From the NCBI RefSeq assembly GCF_040611135.1, contig NZ_JBEXNL010000009.1, positions 1 through 64,000 of the forward strand: a stretch of DNA of 64,000 nt, read 5' to 3'. This stretch comes from Tsukamurella sp040611135. GTDB taxonomy: Bacteria; Actinomycetota; Actinomycetes; Mycobacteriales; Mycobacteriaceae. Both the position numbers and the translations under genes were made by a program. Positions 25,348-33,212 of the stretch are shown one piece after another. Every line of letters begins with the position of its first letter. Position 1 is the stretch's first letter. The notes below the pieces were generated by a model that saw nothing but the letters and a program-made list of their open reading frames with translations, was not told the DNA's origin and searched no databases.

Positions 25348-25896
25348 GTGCCCCTGACTCTCAGCGCCGCGCAGATCGAAGATCTGCTCGGCGCGCTTGA
25401 GGCCGAACTCCGCCGGCGCGGCCTGGAGGGACGAGTGTTTCTCGTCGGCGGCGCGGCCATGGCCCTGGCCTACAACGCGGGTCGCTCCACGGGCGACGTC
25501 GACGGCGTGCTGCGCCCTCGCGACGAGCTCCTCGACGCCGCGCACGCCGTTGCGCGCGAACGCGGGCTGCCGTCGAACTGGCTGTCCGACGGCGTGACAC
25601 AAGCACACATGCCGCCACTGTCCGACGACCACCCCATGACCCGCCGGATCGGCCCCGCACTCAGTATCGAGATCGCCTCACCTGAATACATACTCGCGAT
25701 GAAGGCGATGTCGACCCGCCTGTCCGACGGGGACCTGCGGGATGCCGCCACCCTGTGCCGACTCCTGGGGTACACCCACGAGGAGCAGATCGAGGCGGTC
25801 ATCCGCCGGTACTTCGGTGCCGACACGGGATTGTTCGGGGCGCAGGAACTGTGGTTCGAACGGATCATCGACGCCGCATCAGTCCCGCCCGAGTAG
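25348..25896 (+). CDS. Nucleotidyltransferase-fold protein (DUF6036/AbiEii-like)
   Basis: 182 aa from GTG. The nucleotidyltransferase signature is visible: VFLVGGAAMALAYNAGRST, then GDVDGVL, i.e. GG...DxD. C-terminal helices include ASPEYILAMKAMSTRLSDGD, typical of AbiEii/DUF6036 members, where the Lys follows the catalytic site. Related toxins modify tRNA or proteins by nucleotide transfer. Its 3' end overlaps the convergent S4 gene by 18 bases. Toxin role is inferred from family and gene pairing only. Confidence 0.75.
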   Translation: MPLTLSAAQIEDLLGALEAELRRRGLEGRVFLVGGAAMALAYNAGRSTGDVDGVLRPRDELLDAAHAVARERGLPSNWLSDGVTQAHMPPLSDDHPMTRRIGPALSIEIASPEYILAMKAMSTRLSDGDLRDAATLCRLLGYTHEEQIEAVIRRYFGADTGLFGAQELWFERIIDAASVPPE

Positions 25897-26235
25897 CCGA
25901 TCGGTCTCGCGGCGCTCGCGCTTGGTGGGACGCCCCGCACCGCGGTCGCGGTGCGGCATCGACGCGGCGATCTCCCGCGGCGGGGGCGGCGGACTGTGGT
26001 CGATGTAGCAGGTGGCGGCGACCGGCGCGCCGACGCGCTTGGGAATCAGCGTCGCCACCTCGACGATCCGTTCCCGCCCGCCCAGCCGCAACCGCACCTC
26101 GTCGCCCACGACGATGTGCTGCGCGGGCTTGGCGGCGGCGCCGTTGACGCGCACGTGCCCGCCGCGGCACGCCGTGGCGGCGGCGGACCGCGTCTTGGTC
26201 AGCCGCACCGACCACAGCCAAGCGTCGACCCGCAC
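25879..26235 (-). CDS. S4-domain RNA-binding protein (Hsp15/RqcP-like)
   Basis: 118 aa. The S4 domain opens the protein: MRVDAWLWSVRLTKTRSAAATAC, GGHVRVNGAAAKPAQHI, VGDEVRLRLG. A basic tail (GRPTKRERRETDRLLGRD) is typical of Hsp15, which binds stalled 50S subunits carrying peptidyl-tRNA. It likely takes part in ribosome rescue or quality control. Confidence 0.88.
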   Translation of the reverse strand: MRVDAWLWSVRLTKTRSAAATACRGGHVRVNGAAAKPAQHIVVGDEVRLRLGGRERIVEVATLIPKRVGAPVAATCYIDHSPPPPPREIAASMPHRDRGAGRPTKRERRETDRLLGRD

Positions 26236-26237
26236 CG

Positions 26238-26447
26238 CTACCGCGCGCGCAGCAGCCGCGACAGACCGACGGCGCCGAGCGCGCCCAGCGCCACGAGCAA
26301 CAGGATGCCGATCCAGGGCTCGACGACGAATCCGACGATGACCACGACCACCGCGGGCGCCGCCATCGCGGCGACCATCCCGGGATGCTGCTTCACGACG
26401 TCCAGCGCGGCCTGCTTGCGCGCGGGATCGAGCTCTTTTCCTGCCAT
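26238..26447 (-). CDS. Small two-helix membrane protein
   Basis: 69 aa, ATG at 26447. A charged N-terminus (MAGKELDPARKQAALDVVKQHP) is followed by two hydrophobic segments, AAMAAPAVVVVIVGFVV and GILLLVALGALGAVGL, and a basic end. It lies two bases upstream of the S4 gene start and so is probably in one operon with it. No family recognised; a regular hairpin-type inner-membrane protein. Confidence 0.7.
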   Translation of the reverse strand: MAGKELDPARKQAALDVVKQHPGMVAAMAAPAVVVVIVGFVVEPWIGILLLVALGALGAVGLSRLLRAR

Positions 26448-26487
26448 GTCACCAATGTACGCATTCCCGGCAGGGCAAGATCGGACC

Positions 26488-26940
26488 ATGACGGTGCTGG
26501 CACTCATGCGACACGGCGAGGCGGGCATGTCGATCCCCGACGAGGCCCGCCCGATCACCGAGAACGGCAGGGACCAGGCCCGACGGTCCGCGCAGTGGCT
26601 CGCCGAGCAGGGCCTCGAGCCCGACCACGCGCTCGTCTCGTCCGCACGGCGGACCGTCGAGACCTTCCACGCGACGGGACTGCGGTGTCCGATGACCGCG
26701 ACGGAAGAGCTGTACGAGTGTCCCGGTCGCCGCGTGCTCGACGAGATCAACGGCATCCCCGGCGACGTGCCGGTCCTGCTGGTGGTCGCGCACTTCCCGG
26801 GCCTGCCCGAGGCGGCGGCCGAGCTCGACCCGCACGCCGAACTGCCGGGCTTCTCCCCCGGCACCGTCGTGCTGCTGGACCTCGACGACGGCCCCGCCGC
26901 CCCCGGATCGGGACGGTTGCGAGCGTGGTTCACCCCGTAG
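26488..26940 (+). CDS. Histidine phosphatase (SixA-like)
   Basis: 150 aa. The phosphohistidine motif is LALMRHGEAG (RHG at residues 8-10), with the second His in VVAHFPGLPEAA. Short length and the RHGEA motif fit SixA-type phosphohistidine phosphatases. The second gene of the same type follows 11 bases later, making a tandem pair. Confidence 0.82.
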   Translation: MTVLALMRHGEAGMSIPDEARPITENGRDQARRSAQWLAEQGLEPDHALVSSARRTVETFHATGLRCPMTATEELYECPGRRVLDEINGIPGDVPVLLVVAHFPGLPEAAAELDPHAELPGFSPGTVVLLDLDDGPAAPGSGRLRAWFTP

Positions 26941-26951
26941 GATGCCCTTTC

Positions 26952-27383
26952 ATGGACACCCTGATCCTGCTGCGGCACGGAAAGTCCGCGTACCCCGACA
27001 AGGTGAAGGATCACGACCGGCCGCTGGCGCAGCGCGGGATCCGGCAGGCGGCGCTCGCGGGCAAGGCGATCCGCCGCTACGGGCACGTCGTCGACCTGGT
27101 CCTGTGCTCCACCGCCGAGCGGGCCCGCGCGACGCTCGACCAGGCGGCCGTGGACGCGCCGGTGCGATACATCCCGAAGCTGTACGGCGCGACCGGCGAG
27201 CAGATCTTGACGATCGTGGCCGCGGAGCGGGGCGAGGCTCACACGGTGCTCGTGGTGGGCCACGACCCGGGGCTCGCGGAGGCGGCCCAGATCCTCGATC
27301 CCACCTTCACCTTCGCCAAGTTCCCGACCTCGGCCTTCGCGGTGGTCGAAGACGGCCACGCGGAGCTGCACATTCCTCGCTAA
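26952..27383 (+). CDS. Second SixA-like histidine phosphatase
   Basis: 143 aa with LILLRHGKSAYPD and the second His in VLVVGHDPGLAEAA, plus the conserved Ser/Glu segment LCSTAERARAT. It is closer to the standard SixA pattern than its upstream neighbour, in which that segment reads VSSARRTVET. The pair may have arisen by duplication. Ends nine bases before the dihydroxyacetone kinase gene, so possibly co-transcribed. Confidence 0.87.
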   Translation: MDTLILLRHGKSAYPDKVKDHDRPLAQRGIRQAALAGKAIRRYGHVVDLVLCSTAERARATLDQAAVDAPVRYIPKLYGATGEQILTIVAAERGEAHTVLVVGHDPGLAEAAQILDPTFTFAKFPTSAFAVVEDGHAELHIPR

Positions 27384-27392
27384 CGTGAGGGC

Positions 27393-29027
27393 GTGACGGT
27401 ACGCGCGCGTTTCGAGAACTCCGCAGGCTCCCTGTTCACCGACGGTCTGCGGGGCGTCCTCGCGGCCCACCCCGATGCGGCGTGGCACGACGCCGGGTTC
27501 GTCGCCCGCCGCACGCCGCGCTCGTCCGGGGTCGCCCTGGTCTCCGGCGGCGGGTCCGGGCACGAGCCGATGCACGTCGGCATGATCGGTGCCGGCATGA
27601 TCGACGCGGCCTGTCCCGGCCTGATCTTCACCTCCCCCAACGCCGTTCAGATCGCCGCGGCGACCCGCGCCGTGGACACCGGTGCCGGCGTACTGCACAT
27701 CGTGAAGAACTACACCGGCGATGTCATGAACTTCGCCGTGGCTCGGCGGCTGGTCGCGGTCGCCGACGGCGAGATGCCTGCCGTCCAGACGGAGGTCGTC
27801 CTCGTCGACGACGACGTGGCCACCGAGGACACCTCGGGCCCGGGCCGCCGCGGCACTGCCGCCACGGTCGTGGTGGAGAAGATCTGCGGTGCGGCAGCCG
27901 ATCTCGGGGCGCCGCTGACCGAGGTCGCCGCGCTGGGCCGGCGTACCGTCGCCCGCGCCCGGTCGATGGCGGTGTCGGTCTCGGCCTGCAACGTGCCCGG
28001 CGCGACCGAGCCCTCCTTCGACCTCGCCGACGGCGAGATGGCGTTCGGCGTCGGTATCCACGGCGAGCGCGCCCGAGACGAGCGGCCTGTGGTGGCCGCC
28101 GAGGAGATCGTCACCGATCTGCTCGCGCGGATCCTGCCCGGCACGGGCCTGGCGTCCGGCGACCGCGCGCTGGTCGTGGTCAACAACCTCGGCGCCGTCA
28201 CCGATCTCGAGCTCGGCGTGCTCTTCGCCGAAACGGTGAAACAGTTGGGCGAGCGCGGGATCGAGGTCGTGCGCTCGCTCGTCGGGCGCGTGATCACCGC
28301 CCTCGACATGGCCGGCGCCTCGATCACCGTGGTCCCGCTCGACGACGAGCTGATCCGGCTCTGGGACGCGCCGACCGCGGCGCCGGGCTGGCCGAACACC
28401 GCCGCGGCACCGTCGAACCTGGATCCGCTCGCGCAGGCGCTCCCGGACGACTCCGCCGCGCGCGGCGAGCCGAACGTCTGGCTGTCGGACTTCGTGGGGC
28501 GGGTGCAGCGATCGGTGGACGAGCTGACCGAGCTGGATCGACAGGCCGGCGACGGCGACTTCGGCACCAACATGGCCGCCGCACTCGGCCACTTCCCACT
28601 GCCCCTGCGCGGCTCGGATTCCGACGTCCTCGGCGCAATGGCCACGTCCTACCTGGTGCGGTCGGGCGGCACCTCCGGCGCCGTCTTCGGGACCTTCCTC
28701 ACCGAGCTCGCCCGGGCCCTTGCGCCCGACGGTGCCGGCCTCGCCGCGGGCGTCCGGGCCGGGCTCGACGCCGTGGTCGAGCTGGGCGGCGCGCGGGTCG
28801 GCGACAAGACCGTGGTGGACGCACTCTCCCCCGCCGCCGACGTCCTCGACACCGGCGGATCCCTCGCGGCCGCGGCCGCCGCCGCCGCACACGGCGTCGC
28901 GGCGACGGCGGACAGCGCCGCCTCGCGCGGCCGGGCCAGCTACCTCGGCGACGCGGTGCGCGGCGTGCCGGATCCCGGCGCGCTGGTGATGTCCTGGCTG
29001 TTCGAGGCCGCGGCGGAGTCGCGTTAG
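27393..29027 (+). CDS. Dihydroxyacetone kinase, fused DhaK-DhaL (ATP-dependent type)
   Basis: 544 aa from GTG at 27393. Residues 1-330 are DhaK: VSGGGSGHEPMH (residues 50-61) and the covalent substrate-binding H223 in GVGIHGERAR. Residues 360-544 are DhaL with the metal-binding DRQAGDGDFGTNM and GGTSGAVFG. The single-chain form uses ATP and needs no PTS. It phosphorylates dihydroxyacetone or a related short ketose or aldehyde. It converges with the CoA-transferase operon, overlapping its end by four bases. Confidence 0.9.
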   Translation: MTVRARFENSAGSLFTDGLRGVLAAHPDAAWHDAGFVARRTPRSSGVALVSGGGSGHEPMHVGMIGAGMIDAACPGLIFTSPNAVQIAAATRAVDTGAGVLHIVKNYTGDVMNFAVARRLVAVADGEMPAVQTEVVLVDDDVATEDTSGPGRRGTAATVVVEKICGAAADLGAPLTEVAALGRRTVARARSMAVSVSACNVPGATEPSFDLADGEMAFGVGIHGERARDERPVVAAEEIVTDLLARILPGTGLASGDRALVVVNNLGAVTDLELGVLFAETVKQLGERGIEVVRSLVGRVITALDMAGASITVVPLDDELIRLWDAPTAAPGWPNTAAAPSNLDPLAQALPDDSAARGEPNVWLSDFVGRVQRSVDELTELDRQAGDGDFGTNMAAALGHFPLPLRGSDSDVLGAMATSYLVRSGGTSGAVFGTFLTELARALAPDGAGLAAGVRAGLDAVVELGGARVGDKTVVDALSPAADVLDTGGSLAAAAAAAAHGVAATADSAASRGRASYLGDAVRGVPDPGALVMSWLFEAAAESR

Positions 29028-30235
29028 GCGAGCACGCCGGCGTCGTGCAGGCGCCCGAGCTCGCCGTCCGACAGGCCGAGCACGTCGGCGAGCACCGCGT
29101 CGGTGTCCGCCCCGAGGGCCGGCGCGGCCGCGGTGGGCCCGTACTCCCCGGATTCGCGGATCGGGCTGTGCGCGGAGACGACGGGGCCGATGCCCGGCTG
29201 CTCCACCTCGGCGAGCACGCCCGACGCGGTCCCGGCCTCGAAGTCCGCGACCAGGTCGCTCATCCGGCGGTAGCGGCTCCACAGCACACCGGCCTCCGTG
29301 AGCACACCGCCTGCCGTCTCCAGGTCGCGAGCGGCGAACCAGGGGCGCATGACCGCGGCGAGCGTCTGCCGGTGCACGTAGCGGGCGGCCTCGTCGGTGA
29401 AGTCCTCGCCGACGGCCTGCTCGATCGCGGCGACAACGGCCTCGGTGCCGGTCGCGGCGAGCAGCGCCTTCCACTGCCGCGGCGTGAGCGCGACGATCAT
29501 GACGCGGCCGCCGTCGGCGGTCTCGAAGTCCACGCCGAAGCTGCCGTACATGAAGTTGCCGTGGCGCGGCCGGTCGCCGCGCTCGCGCACCTCGGTGAGC
29601 CAGCCCAGGTTCGCGATGCCCGTGATGGCGATGTCCTCCAGGGCGATCGCGACGTCGGAGCCGGCGCCGGTGCGGTCGCGGCGGCGCAGCGCCGCGAGCA
29701 GCGCGGTGGTCGCGGCCTGGCCGGCGATGATGTCCCACGCCGGGAGCACGTGGTTGACCGGCGTGCGGTTCTCGCCCGAGCCGGTGAGGTCGGTGACGCC
29801 GACCTCGGAGTTCACGGTGTAGTCCACGGCCGGGCCGCCGTCGGCGCGGCCACCGATGTGCACGCGGATCGCGTCGGGGCGTCGCTCGGCGAGGGCGGCG
29901 TGGGTCAGCCAGGGCCGACCCACCTGGTTGTCGACGAGGACGCCCGCGTCGGGCCCGGGGGCGGTGGCCAGCGCCAGGACCAGTTCCCGCCCCTCCGGGT
30001 TGCGCACGTCGACGGTGACCGACCTCTTGCCGCGGTTGAGCGAGTTCCAGTAGAGGCTGCCGCCGGTCTGTTTCGAGACCGGCCAGCGGCCGTTGTCGGG
30101 TCCGCCGCCGAGCGGGTCGACGCGGATCACGTCGGCGCCGAGCTGCGCGAGGGTCATGCCCGCGGACGGGCCCGCGACGAAGGACGCGAACTCGACGACC
30201 CGCAGGCCGTCGAGGGGGCTGTTGCCGGCGTTCAC
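29024..30235 (-). CDS. CaiB/BaiF family CoA-transferase, second subunit-like
   Basis: 403 aa from a GTG that overlaps the upstream gene's stop (GTGA). Family III marks: LDGLRVVEFASFVAGPSAGMTLAQLGADVIRVDP, NRGKRSVTVDVRNPEG and the likely catalytic Asp in LPAWDIIAGQAATTALL. The order and tight overlap with another CaiB gene suggest a heteromeric enzyme, as known for benzylsuccinate CoA-transferase (BbsEF). It moves CoA between carboxylic acids. Confidence 0.88.
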   Translation of the reverse strand: MNAGNSPLDGLRVVEFASFVAGPSAGMTLAQLGADVIRVDPLGGGPDNGRWPVSKQTGGSLYWNSLNRGKRSVTVDVRNPEGRELVLALATAPGPDAGVLVDNQVGRPWLTHAALAERRPDAIRVHIGGRADGGPAVDYTVNSEVGVTDLTGSGENRTPVNHVLPAWDIIAGQAATTALLAALRRRDRTGAGSDVAIALEDIAITGIANLGWLTEVRERGDRPRHGNFMYGSFGVDFETADGGRVMIVALTPRQWKALLAATGTEAVVAAIEQAVGEDFTDEAARYVHRQTLAAVMRPWFAARDLETAGGVLTEAGVLWSRYRRMSDLVADFEAGTASGVLAEVEQPGIGPVVSAHSPIRESGEYGPTAAAPALGADTDAVLADVLGLSDGELGRLHDAGVLA

Positions 30236-31455
30236 GCGGTGGCCCCGGCGCGCTCGGCCGCCGAAGCGGTCTCGGTGGTGTCCGGGGTATCGACGAACAG
30301 CACGCCGGCAGCGATCAGGCCGTCGATCTGCTCGGCGGTGAGGACCTCCGCCGCGACGGAACGGCTGTCGCCGCCGACGCGGGGCGCGGTGCCGGCGCGG
30401 TCGGGTCGCTCGCCGTCGAAGGTCCATGGCGGCCGGACCAGCGGCAGCCCGTCGTCCTGGGGCTCGAACATGCCGAGGTGCTCGACCTGCGGATGCTCGC
30501 GGTAGCCGCTCATCGTGAGGACCGGCGCGAAGGGCACGTCGTTGGCGGTGAGGATGGCCTCCCACTCGGCGTACGGCCGCTTGAGGAACTCGGCGGCCAC
30601 GATCGGCACCAGCTCGAAGTAGTTGGCCTCGCGCGGCCGGTACTCGCCGAACCGCGGGTCCTCGAGCAGGTCGAGCCGGTCCATGGACTTGCACAGCGAG
30701 CCCCAGAACTTCTGCGACGAGGACAGGTGCACGGCCATCGACTCGCCCGAGGCCGTGTTGACGCAGAAGTTCTGCGCCTGCGGGTGCCGGCTGGTACGCG
30801 TCGGGTTGTGGCCGAGCTCGAAGAGCTGCGCCATGGAATCCGCGGTGAGCACGCTGACCGCCTCCATGATCGAGGTCTTCATGTACTGCGACTGGCCCGT
30901 GTTCTGCCGCCCGACGATCGCGGCGAGCACGCCGGTACAGGTGGCCATGCCGGTGATGAGGTCGGCGGACAGACCGCCGGCCAGCTGGGGGTGTCCCTCG
31001 TCGCCGAAGATGGAGTAGAGGCCGCCGAAGGCGTGGCCGATGGTGTCGTACGCGGGCCGGTCGGCCAGGGGCCCCGTCGACCCGAAGCCGGTCACGGAGC
31101 CGTAGATGATGTCGGGCCGCAGCGCCCGGCAGTCCTCCAGGCCGAGCCCCATCGCGGCGACCTTGCCCGGGCGCAGGTTCTCGAGCACCACGTCGAAGTG
31201 CGGGATGAGCGCCTTGACCAGGTCGACGCCCTCCTGCGACTTCAGGTCGACCGCGAGGCTGCGCTTGCCCGTGTTGTACTGGCGGAAGTACGGGCTCTTC
31301 TCGTTCTGGTGCCGGCGGAAGTCCTCGCCCACGACGGGTCGCTCGATCTTCACCACCTCGGCTCCGAGGGCGCAGAGCATCGAGGTGCCGTACGGCAGCG
31401 CGATGTACCCGCCGATCTCCAGGATGCGGATGCCTTCCAGCGGCTTGTGCTGCAT
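30232..31455 (-). CDS. CaiB/BaiF family CoA-transferase, first subunit-like
   Basis: 407 aa. Family III marks: GIRILEIGGYIALPYGTSML, GAEVVKIERP, NTGKRSLAVDLKSQEG and the likely catalytic Asp in GGLSADLITGMATCTG. It heads the minus-strand CoA-transferase operon. ATG at 31455 follows GAGGAGAGG. Directly upstream lie a GTGA-N6-TCAC repeat and an AT-rich element shared with other catabolic operons. Diverges from the aldehyde dehydrogenase operon at 31714. Confidence 0.9.
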   Translation of the reverse strand: MQHKPLEGIRILEIGGYIALPYGTSMLCALGAEVVKIERPVVGEDFRRHQNEKSPYFRQYNTGKRSLAVDLKSQEGVDLVKALIPHFDVVLENLRPGKVAAMGLGLEDCRALRPDIIYGSVTGFGSTGPLADRPAYDTIGHAFGGLYSIFGDEGHPQLAGGLSADLITGMATCTGVLAAIVGRQNTGQSQYMKTSIMEAVSVLTADSMAQLFELGHNPTRTSRHPQAQNFCVNTASGESMAVHLSSSQKFWGSLCKSMDRLDLLEDPRFGEYRPREANYFELVPIVAAEFLKRPYAEWEAILTANDVPFAPVLTMSGYREHPQVEHLGMFEPQDDGLPLVRPPWTFDGERPDRAGTAPRVGGDSRSVAAEVLTAEQIDGLIAAGVLFVDTPDTTETASAAERAGATA

Positions 31456-31471
31456 GATCGCCTCTCCTCAC

Positions 31472-31499
31472 GTGACCCGAATCACAAATATTTTATATA
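31472..31499. promoter_or_regulatory. Composite regulatory element of the CoA-transferase operon
   Basis: GTGACCCGAATCAC (31472-31485; minus strand GTGATTCGGGTCAC) is followed without gap by AAATATTTTATATA (31486-31499). The first part is 16 bases before the start codon and matches sites at 31674, 49561, 49667 and 59364. The AT block may hold the -10 region. Confidence 0.6.
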
Positions 31500-31590
31500 C
31501 ATTAGCATGACGGCGCGCGCGGCGTAACCCCCGCCGCGCGCCCGGCGAGCATGTGGCCCGATTCACACCAAGGGCTTCCGCTCGTCTCAT

Positions 31591-31603
31591 AAATATAATA
31601 TAG
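31591..31603. promoter_or_regulatory. AT-rich element AAATATAATATAG
   Basis: Thirteen bases identical to the minus strand at 56577-56589 before the second cupin gene, and sharing 11 with the element before the CitE-like gene. It lies mid-way in the 258-base divergent region between the CoA-transferase and aldehyde dehydrogenase operons. Confidence 0.6.
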
Positions 31604-31632
31604 TTTGCTGTGTCAGCGGTCACACCGAGCGC

Positions 31633-31687
31633 CGAAACATGGATTCACCTGCATGTTTCGATGAACGGGAGACGTGATCCGCACCAC
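31633..31687. promoter_or_regulatory. Leader of the ALDH operon: hairpin-like repeat plus GTGATCCGCACCAC site
   Basis: CGAAACATG (31633-31641) and CATGTTTCG (31652-31660) are perfect 9-bp arms around 10 bases. GTGATCCGCACCAC at 31674-31687 (minus strand GTGGTGCGGATCAC) is another copy of the shared repeat, 26 bases before the ALDH start. Confidence 0.55.
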
Positions 31688-31713
31688 GCGAACCGGCAGA
31701 AGGAGAAGGCCCG

Positions 31714-33192
31714 ATGAGCGATCAGGGTTGGCAGGCACGCTACGACAAGCTCTACATCGGCGGAGAGTGGGTGAGCCCGTCGAGCACCCGCACGTTCGAC
31801 GTCATCAACCCCGCCACCGAAGAGGTCGTGGCAACGGTCCCCGAGGCCGTCGAGGCCGACGTCGACAAGGCGGTCGCGGCCGCGCGGCAGGCGTTCGACC
31901 ACGGGCCCTGGCCCCGCACGCCGCTCGAGGACCGCATCGCGCTGCTGCGCAAGCTGAGCGCGAAACTGGCCGAGCACGAGGCCGACGCGGCCGCGCTGGT
32001 CACCTCGGAGATGGGCGCCCCGATCACCATCTCGACCAAGATGCAGTCCATCGGCCCCCGGCTCCTGCTGGACGCCTTCCTGGACCTGGCACCGCAGTAC
32101 CCGTGGACCGACTTCCGGCAGTCCGTCACCGGCAACGCGATGGTCACCCGCGAGCCGGTCGGCGTCGTCGGCGCGATCGTCCCGTGGAACGCGCCGCTAC
32201 TGATCACCATGATCAAGCTCGCGCCCGCGCTGCTCGCCGGCTGCACGATGGTCATCAAGCCCACGCCCGAGACGCCGCTCGACGCCTACTTCCTGGCGCA
32301 CCTGCTCGACGAGATCGGCCTCCCGCCGGGCGTCGTCAACGTCGTGCCGGCGCAGCGCGAGGTCAGCGAGTACCTGGTGCGCCACAACGGCGTCGACAAG
32401 ATCTCCTTCACCGGCTCCACCGGCGCGGGCCGCCGGATCGGCGCGATCTGCGGTGAGGCGCTCCGACGGTGCACCCTCGAGTTGGGCGGCAAGTCCGCGG
32501 CCGTCCTGCTCGACGATGCCGACCTCGACGCCGCGATCGCCGCCATCCGCGCCGTCTCGCTGCGCAACAGCGGGCAGGTCTGCTCCAACAAGACGCGCAT
32601 CGTGGTGGCGCAGTCGCGCCGCGACGAGCTCTACGACCGCCTCGTGGACCTCATGGCGTCGATGCCCGTGGGCGATCCCTTCGATCCCGCCACCGAGATC
32701 GGCCCCATGGCGAGCGCGAACCACCGCGCGCGCGTCGAGGACTACATCGGCATCGGCGTCGACTCCGGCGCGCACGTCCTCGTCGGCGGGCGCGGCACGC
32801 CCGACGGCCTGGACCGCGGCTGGTTCGTCAAGCCCACGATCTTCGCCGACGTCGATCCGAACGCGCGGATCGCGCAGGAGGAGATCTTCGGACCGGTGCT
32901 CACCGTCCACACCTTCGACACCGAGGCCGAGGCCGTGGCGATCGCCAACAACTCCGAGTACGGCCTCAACGGCTCGGTCTTCGCCGCCGATCCCGAGCAC
33001 GCGCTCGCGGTCGCCCGGCAGATCCGCACCGGCACCGTCGAGGTGAACGGCAACGGCGTCGGCTTCACCGCGCCCATCGGCGGCTTCAAGAACAGCGGCA
33101 TCGGCCGCGAGGCCGGCCTCGAGGGCTTCGACGCCTACGTCGAGCTCAAGTCCTACGGCCTGCCCGCCGCCACCTACGACCGCCTGTCCTGA
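31714..33192 (+). CDS. NAD(P)-dependent aldehyde dehydrogenase
   Basis: 492 aa with all standard residues: N159 in VPWNAPLL, K182 in VIKPTPETP, E256 in LELGGKSA and C290 in SGQVCSNKTR. It oxidises an aldehyde to the acid. First gene of a five-gene plus-strand set (ALDH, MmgE/PrpD, cupin, Zn dehydrogenase, MFS) ending at 37700. Ribosome site AGAAGGAGAAGG lies just upstream. The set repeats, in another order, at 53-60 kb. Confidence 0.92.
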   Translation: MSDQGWQARYDKLYIGGEWVSPSSTRTFDVINPATEEVVATVPEAVEADVDKAVAAARQAFDHGPWPRTPLEDRIALLRKLSAKLAEHEADAAALVTSEMGAPITISTKMQSIGPRLLLDAFLDLAPQYPWTDFRQSVTGNAMVTREPVGVVGAIVPWNAPLLITMIKLAPALLAGCTMVIKPTPETPLDAYFLAHLLDEIGLPPGVVNVVPAQREVSEYLVRHNGVDKISFTGSTGAGRRIGAICGEALRRCTLELGGKSAAVLLDDADLDAAIAAIRAVSLRNSGQVCSNKTRIVVAQSRRDELYDRLVDLMASMPVGDPFDPATEIGPMASANHRARVEDYIGIGVDSGAHVLVGGRGTPDGLDRGWFVKPTIFADVDPNARIAQEEIFGPVLTVHTFDTEAEAVAIANNSEYGLNGSVFAADPEHALAVARQIRTGTVEVNGNGVGFTAPIGGFKNSGIGREAGLEGFDAYVELKSYGLPAATYDRLS

Positions 33193-33212
33193 CTTCGAGG
33201 AGGACCACTTCC

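Noticed and set aside
26238..29738. Minus-strand open frame of 1166 codons
   Set aside because: It is antisense to the dihydroxyacetone kinase and phosphatase genes and has Arg/Gly/His-rich low-complexity sequence; only its last 69 codons (26238-26447) look like a real protein.
27482..30505. Plus-strand open frame of 1007 codons
   Set aside because: Out-of-frame shadow of the DhaK-DhaL gene and antisense of the CoA-transferases, a usual effect of very high GC; composition is not protein-like.
29024..31471. Apparent 815-codon fused CoA-transferase
   Set aside because: First half is out of frame with the true CaiB protein at 30232-31455; two separate genes with a GTGA overlap.
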